Part shown: positions 60,059-64,000 of the stretch, in pieces
Numbering within the stretch: the first letter of the stretch is position 1
How the letters are laid out: every line of letters begins with the position of its first letter
Assembly (NCBI GenBank): GCA_943329665.2
Contig: CALQEU020000002.1
Location: 1-64,000, forward strand
Source of the DNA: JAJTFW01 sp903922455
GTDB lineage: Bacteria > Bacteroidota > Bacteroidia > AKYH767-A > OLB10
DNA length: 64,000 nucleotides
Direction of reading: 5' to 3'
Notes under the pieces: generated by a model
Told to the model about the DNA's origin: nothing
Databases searched by the model: none
What the model saw: only the letters and a program-made list of their open reading frames with translations
Made by a program: the position numbers and the translations under genes

Positions 60059-61201
60059 TTATTTTTCTAGCGCCATGGAAGCTTCTATCACCTTTGCATA
60101 ATACTGCTCATACATTGGAGTAATGACTTGCGTATCGAAATCTTTTGCTCTATTTAAGGCTTGTGATTTAAATTTCTTGAGCGATTCATCGGTACGTAAA
60201 ATAGTCAATGAATTTTTTGCCATGTCATCCACATCACCCACATCACTCATGAATCCAGTGACACCATTTATATTCAACTCGGGAATTCCACCCGCATTGG
60301 AACTAATTACTGGCACTTGACAAGCCATAGCTTCCAGCGCAGCTAATCCAAAACTTTCTGTCTCAGAAGGCATAACAAACAAATCACAAATCGATAAAAT
60401 TTCTTCGATCATATCCTGCTTTCCTAAAAAGCGAACATCATCGCATAAATCCAATTCACGACAAAGTTGTTCGATATTATGACGCTCAGGTCCATCACCA
60501 ATTAGCAAAAGTTTAGAAGGAATTTCCTTTCGAATTTTACTAAAAACATGAACAACATCCTGCACACGCTTTACTTTTCTAAAGTTAGAAGTATGCACCA
60601 CTAATCGTTCTCCATTGGGAGCAACGGCTTTTCTGAAATGGTCTTTTGCTTTCTTTGAAAAACGTTCTAAGTCGATGAAGTTTGGAATCACTTCAATTTC
60701 TTTGTCGATTTTAAAATTAGCATACGTATCTTTTTTCAGACTTTCGGAAACTGCAGTCACACCATCCGATTGATTGATGGCGAATGTTACCACAGGTTCG
60801 TAGCTAGAATCTTTTCCCACCAGTGTAATATCCGTTCCGTGTAGCGTTGTCACAATTGGTAAATTAATTCCGTGTGCGGCTAGAATTTGCTTGGCCATGT
60901 AAGCAACTGATGCATGTGGAATCGCATAATGCACATGCAACACATCGAGTCCTTCAAAACGTACGACATCAACAAGCTTACTTGCCAAAGCAGTTTCGTA
61001 AGGGATATAATCGAATAAAGGATATTTCGCAATGGTTACTTCATGATAACTGATATTTTCAGAGAAAAAATCGAGGCGAACAGGTTGACTATATGTGATA
61101 AAATGAATGCGATGCCCGCGTTCAGCTAATGCTTTACCTAATTCTGTGGCCACTACTCCACTTCCACCAAAGGTGGGATAACATACAATTCCAATTCTCA
61201 T
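60059..61201 (-). CDS. bshA: N-acetyl-alpha-D-glucosaminyl L-malate synthase BshA
   Basis: A 380-residue GT4-family glycosyltransferase that joins UDP-GlcNAc to L-malate, the first step in bacillithiol synthesis. The N-terminus MRIGIVCYPTFGGSGVVATE and the segments HVHYAIPHASVAYMAKQIL, TTLHGTDITLVGKD, TAVSESLKKDT and PSETESFGLAALEAMACQVP match the BshA subgroup. No bshB or bshC lies in the window. The promoter box TAACTTTG sits almost on the start codon, which suggests a leaderless or very short-leader message. It is followed upstream by the GH3/beta-lactamase gene on the same strand, 77 bp away. Confidence 0.93.
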   Translation of the reverse strand: MRIGIVCYPTFGGSGVVATELGKALAERGHRIHFITYSQPVRLDFFSENISYHEVTIAKYPLFDYIPYETALASKLVDVVRFEGLDVLHVHYAIPHASVAYMAKQILAAHGINLPIVTTLHGTDITLVGKDSSYEPVVTFAINQSDGVTAVSESLKKDTYANFKIDKEIEVIPNFIDLERFSKKAKDHFRKAVAPNGERLVVHTSNFRKVKRVQDVVHVFSKIRKEIPSKLLLIGDGPERHNIEQLCRELDLCDDVRFLGKQDMIEEILSICDLFVMPSETESFGLAALEAMACQVPVISSNAGGIPELNINGVTGFMSDVGDVDDMAKNSLTILRTDESLKKFKSQALNRAKDFDTQVITPMYEQYYAKVIEASMALEK

Positions 61202-61205
61202 CCTT

Positions 61206-61235
61206 CAAAGTTAACGAATTCAAAAGACGTATCAA
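61206..61235 (-). promoter_or_regulatory. Candidate bshA promoter
   Basis: On the minus strand TTG (61235-61233) and TAACTTTG (61213-61206) are separated by 19 bases. The -7 box ends four bases before the ATG. Confidence 0.55.
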
Positions 61236-61278
61236 GTAAGATTGTATTGCAATGATTAGAAAAAATTAACCTTTATTA

Positions 61279-64000
61279 TTATTTCATCTCAATGGCTTCA
61301 ATAGCCAACTGCATAATATTGGTTCTTAAATTCGATTTTGCCAGTTTCAAATTGGTGGAAGATGGAAAAACACGATTCGACAAGAAAATATACTGCAGCC
61401 CCCTCTGAGGATCAGCCCATGAATACGTCCCAGTAAAGCCACTATGCCCGAAGGAACTTAAAGAGACACCTGTTGCGGAAGGCCCATTCGCCCCCGCAGC
61501 CAAATCGGGCTTATCGAAAAATAGTGCTCTACGATTATGACCATCTGCATAAGCCGGGCTCGTAAATAAATTTACAGTTTCCGACTTCAAATATCTTTTT
61601 CCTCCATATTCTCCACCGTTTAACAACATCTGCATAATCACCGCTAATGACTCCGCATTTGAAAAAACTCCAGCGTGACCGGCGACACCGCCCATCATTG
61701 CTGCAGCGGGATCATGTACATACCCATGAATGAGTTGATGACGAAAGGCCGAATCCATTTCTGTTGGAACAATTTGCGATTTATCAATCCATGTTAAAGG
61801 ATGATACCCAATTTTCCATAAACCCAGAGGCTTGTAAAAAACATCGTTCACCAATTCATCCAACTCCTTTCCACTAATTTTTTCAATCACCTTTTGCAAA
61901 ATAATAATGCCCAAATCAGAATACACATACTTGCCTGGATTCTCCAACGGGCGTTCTACAATTTTATCCCACATCACATCCTCATAATCATCCGAAATAA
62001 ATAAACTGTCGGCCACTTGACGCTTGAAATTTCTTTGATAAGTAGTACTGAAAATAGCTGGATCCAATACCGAATCCTTCAACGTCTCTTTCCAAAATGG
62101 CACCCATGATTTCAATCCTGCTTCATGCGCCATTAATTGGCGAATCGTCATTTCTTTTTTATCACTTTTCCTCAAGGAAGATACATAATGAGAAGCTTTT
62201 TCATCAATGTCCAATTTCTTTTTATCGAACAAATACATGGCTGCTAAAGCGGTAGAATAAATTTTTGTTAACGATGCAATGTCATACACATCTGAATTTT
62301 TTACCATTGTTGATTGATCATACGTATGCCAGCCAAAGGATTTATCATAAATCACTTTTCCATCTTTAGCAATGACAATTTGCGCACCAGGGAAAACAGA
62401 ATCACGAATAGCTTGCACCATGGCTGAATCAATCTTAGCTAATTTCGCAGTTGAAATTCCTGCATCTTCCGGAATTGTATATTTTAAGCGAATCACATTC
62501 CTTGTAACTACACCTTGATCTAAATTAAATTCAGGCTGGATAGATACAGGCAATTGTCCTGTGAAAAGTTGTCCTCCATAAATTTTTTGTGCCGTTTGTT
62601 GCAAGGGTAAATGTGTATCCTCATACCCTTCCACAATCGCATGGTAATTCTTCAATCCTTGGAGTCGACTCAACACGTATGCATTTCCAAAAACACAAAG
62701 AATACTTCCCTTCAACTTTCCTAACATCTCTGTCAGTTCAATCGTTGCGGCTGTAAGTCCAAAGTTTTTCTGTGCATTAATAGTAGTATTATGAATACTC
62801 ACAATAACGTGATCACATTCTTTCAAGAAATTATAAATACTATCTCTATACTCATCAGAAGCATCTTTGGGAACATTGAATGTTTTGATGGGTCCGTACT
62901 TTGACAATTGGATTTGAAATGGATTATTGAGTGTGTCATTCAATACCACCGAAGCAATGCAATCGCGATGCGAAGGATGCAATGGCAACAGATTATTTTC
63001 ATTCTTCAATAAGGTAGGTGCATTCTCATACAATCGATTGTTGAGAGCAACGGAAGCCGATGAATTTAATTCACGATACAAATTTTCTGTTTGGATGGGT
63101 TGGTAATTGTTTAATCCCGCCCAATACTTCGCGTTTAAAATTTTCATCACTTTTAGATCAATCTCCTCTTGTTCAATTTCACAATTTTGAATCGCAAAAT
63201 GAATTCTATTAATCGCTTTGGCTGCATCTTGAGGATACAAGAGCACATCATTGCCAGCTAGCAATGCTTTCAATTCAATTTCTCCAGGAGCAACATAAGA
63301 TGCCACTCCTTTCATGTTAAGTGCATCAGTAAAAACTAATCCTTCAAAACCCAACTTCGTTTTTAAAAGATCTTTCACAATTTTTGTCGACAAAGAACTT
63401 GGCTGATCCATTGTTGAATCTAAGCCAGGAATAAAAAGATGGGCAACCATTACAGAAGCTAATCCATGCGGAATTAATTTCATAAAAGGAAATAATTCGA
63501 GTGAATCCAAACGCTCTGGAGAAGCATTCACCACGGGCAATGACAAATGCGAATCGGTATCGGTATCACCATGTCCGGGAAAATGTTTTGCACATGCCAT
63601 CACATGATGATCCTGCATTCCCTTCATATAATTCAATCCATACAAGGCTACTTTTTCCTTACTCTCTCCAAACGCACGACTATTGATGATGGGATTATTT
63701 GGATTATTATTAATGTCGATATCGGGCGCAAAATTGATATGAATTCCCATGCGCTTACATTGTGTTGCGATCTCCGCTCCCATTTCATACACATCATGCG
63801 CAGAAGCACCAGCGCCTAATGTCATTTGACGAGGAAAGCGAATCGTTGAATCCAAACGCATACTCAATCCCCATTCCCCATCGATTCCAATAAGCAATGG
63901 AATTTTAGAATGCGATTGATAAAAATTCGACAAGTTCGCTTGACGCAAGGGACCGCCCTGAAAAAATATGAGTCCACCAATTTTAAACGAATCGATGAGT
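61279..64000 (-). CDS. GH3 glycosidase / serine beta-lactamase-like fusion (5' end outside window)
   Basis: At least 906 residues are visible, and the start lies beyond the right edge. The N-terminal part is a GH3 N-acetylhexosaminidase-like domain (NagZ type): IGIDGEWGLSMRL, the His-Asp pair in KHFPGHGDTDTDSH, and the nucleophile aspartate in VFTDALNMKGV. A middle GH3 C-terminal domain follows. The C-terminal 350 residues are a class C beta-lactamase/serine hydrolase with SLTK, YSDLG and HSGFTG. The whole may act on peptidoglycan sugars and peptides in the envelope. The frame is open to the window edge through GGLIFFQGGPLRQAN; the codon at 63948 is TTG, not a true start. It lies beside bshA, as I recall for other Bacteroidota. 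Confidence 0.92.
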   Translation of the reverse strand, partial: LIDSFKIGGLIFFQGGPLRQANLSNFYQSHSKIPLLIGIDGEWGLSMRLDSTIRFPRQMTLGAGASAHDVYEMGAEIATQCKRMGIHINFAPDIDINNNPNNPIINSRAFGESKEKVALYGLNYMKGMQDHHVMACAKHFPGHGDTDTDSHLSLPVVNASPERLDSLELFPFMKLIPHGLASVMVAHLFIPGLDSTMDQPSSLSTKIVKDLLKTKLGFEGLVFTDALNMKGVASYVAPGEIELKALLAGNDVLLYPQDAAKAINRIHFAIQNCEIEQEEIDLKVMKILNAKYWAGLNNYQPIQTENLYRELNSSASVALNNRLYENAPTLLKNENNLLPLHPSHRDCIASVVLNDTLNNPFQIQLSKYGPIKTFNVPKDASDEYRDSIYNFLKECDHVIVSIHNTTINAQKNFGLTAATIELTEMLGKLKGSILCVFGNAYVLSRLQGLKNYHAIVEGYEDTHLPLQQTAQKIYGGQLFTGQLPVSIQPEFNLDQGVVTRNVIRLKYTIPEDAGISTAKLAKIDSAMVQAIRDSVFPGAQIVIAKDGKVIYDKSFGWHTYDQSTMVKNSDVYDIASLTKIYSTALAAMYLFDKKKLDIDEKASHYVSSLRKSDKKEMTIRQLMAHEAGLKSWVPFWKETLKDSVLDPAIFSTTYQRNFKRQVADSLFISDDYEDVMWDKIVERPLENPGKYVYSDLGIIILQKVIEKISGKELDELVNDVFYKPLGLWKIGYHPLTWIDKSQIVPTEMDSAFRHQLIHGYVHDPAAAMMGGVAGHAGVFSNAESLAVIMQMLLNGGEYGGKRYLKSETVNLFTSPAYADGHNRRALFFDKPDLAAGANGPSATGVSLSSFGHSGFTGTYSWADPQRGLQYIFLSNRVFPSSTNLKLAKSNLRTNIMQLAIEAIEMK

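Overview
The window is a 64 kb piece of a low-GC chromosome from a member of the phylum Bacteroidota. The evidence is: two secreted proteins with type IX secretion (Por) C-terminal tails; a short primary sigma factor of the Bacteroidota type; promoters that fit the TTTG-N19-TAnnTTTG pattern, best seen in front of tRNA-Ser; an ECF sigma / membrane protein / secreted sensor operon; a carboxypeptidase-like domain protein beside a TonB-dependent receptor; bacillithiol synthesis (BshA); and many intergenic palindromic repeats. I cannot place it reliably below phylum. Most of the window is ordinary core chromosome. I see no prophage, insertion sequence, CRISPR array or recognisable defence island.

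Layout. 0-9 kb: a 39-bp tandem array, an Smr-less MutS2, a transketolase split into two genes with a von Willebrand A gene between them, an ECF sigma operon, and a type IX secreted repeat protein. 9-13 kb: orphan pyruvate dehydrogenase E1 beta, a small TPR protein, etfBA and a bifunctional-nuclease-family protein. 13-20 kb: a large type IX secreted Ycf48-like protein, repeat-rich DNA, a truncated GH16 enzyme, SppA, and a site-2 protease. 20-28 kb: PolX whose polymerase site has lost its catalytic aspartates, a GH3-type acyl-adenylase, a deoxynucleoside kinase, an OmpH/Skp chaperone and RF3. These are followed by a 0.9 kb array of about four 256-bp units packed with GGGG/CCCC palindromes. 28-42 kb: esterase, DUF4294 protein, biotin carboxylase, succinyl-CoA ligase beta, PrmC, RibD, DMT transporter, YigZ, M42-like peptidase, thioesterase, a 5'-nucleotidase split in reverse order, DnaA and a low-molecular-weight phosphatase. 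42-53 kb: a TPR membrane protein, RibH, a hybrid histidine kinase, QueD-like enzyme, tryptophanase, and a peptide ABC importer (two enlarged permeases and a binding lipoprotein, no ATPase). 53-56 kb: tRNA-Ser, tRNA-Pro and tRNA-Arg, purine nucleoside phosphorylase and RpoD, embedded in structured repeats. 56-64 kb: carboxypeptidase-like protein, TonB-dependent receptor, SUI1-like factor, BshA and a GH3/beta-lactamase fusion that runs off the right edge.

Functionally the genes cover central carbon metabolism (transketolase, PdhB, SucC, AccC, EtfAB), replication and repair (DnaA, MutS2, PolX), translation (RF3, PrmC, SUI1, tRNAs), riboflavin (RibD, RibH), nucleotide salvage (dNK, PNP, 5'-nucleotidase) and envelope functions. 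The most notable things beyond routine annotation are: two structured elements beside the tRNA genes whose stems differ by compensatory changes; the 256-bp palindrome array; the polymerase-dead PolX; the enlarged peptide permeases; and the split and interrupted gene pairs. None of these amounts to a proven new system.
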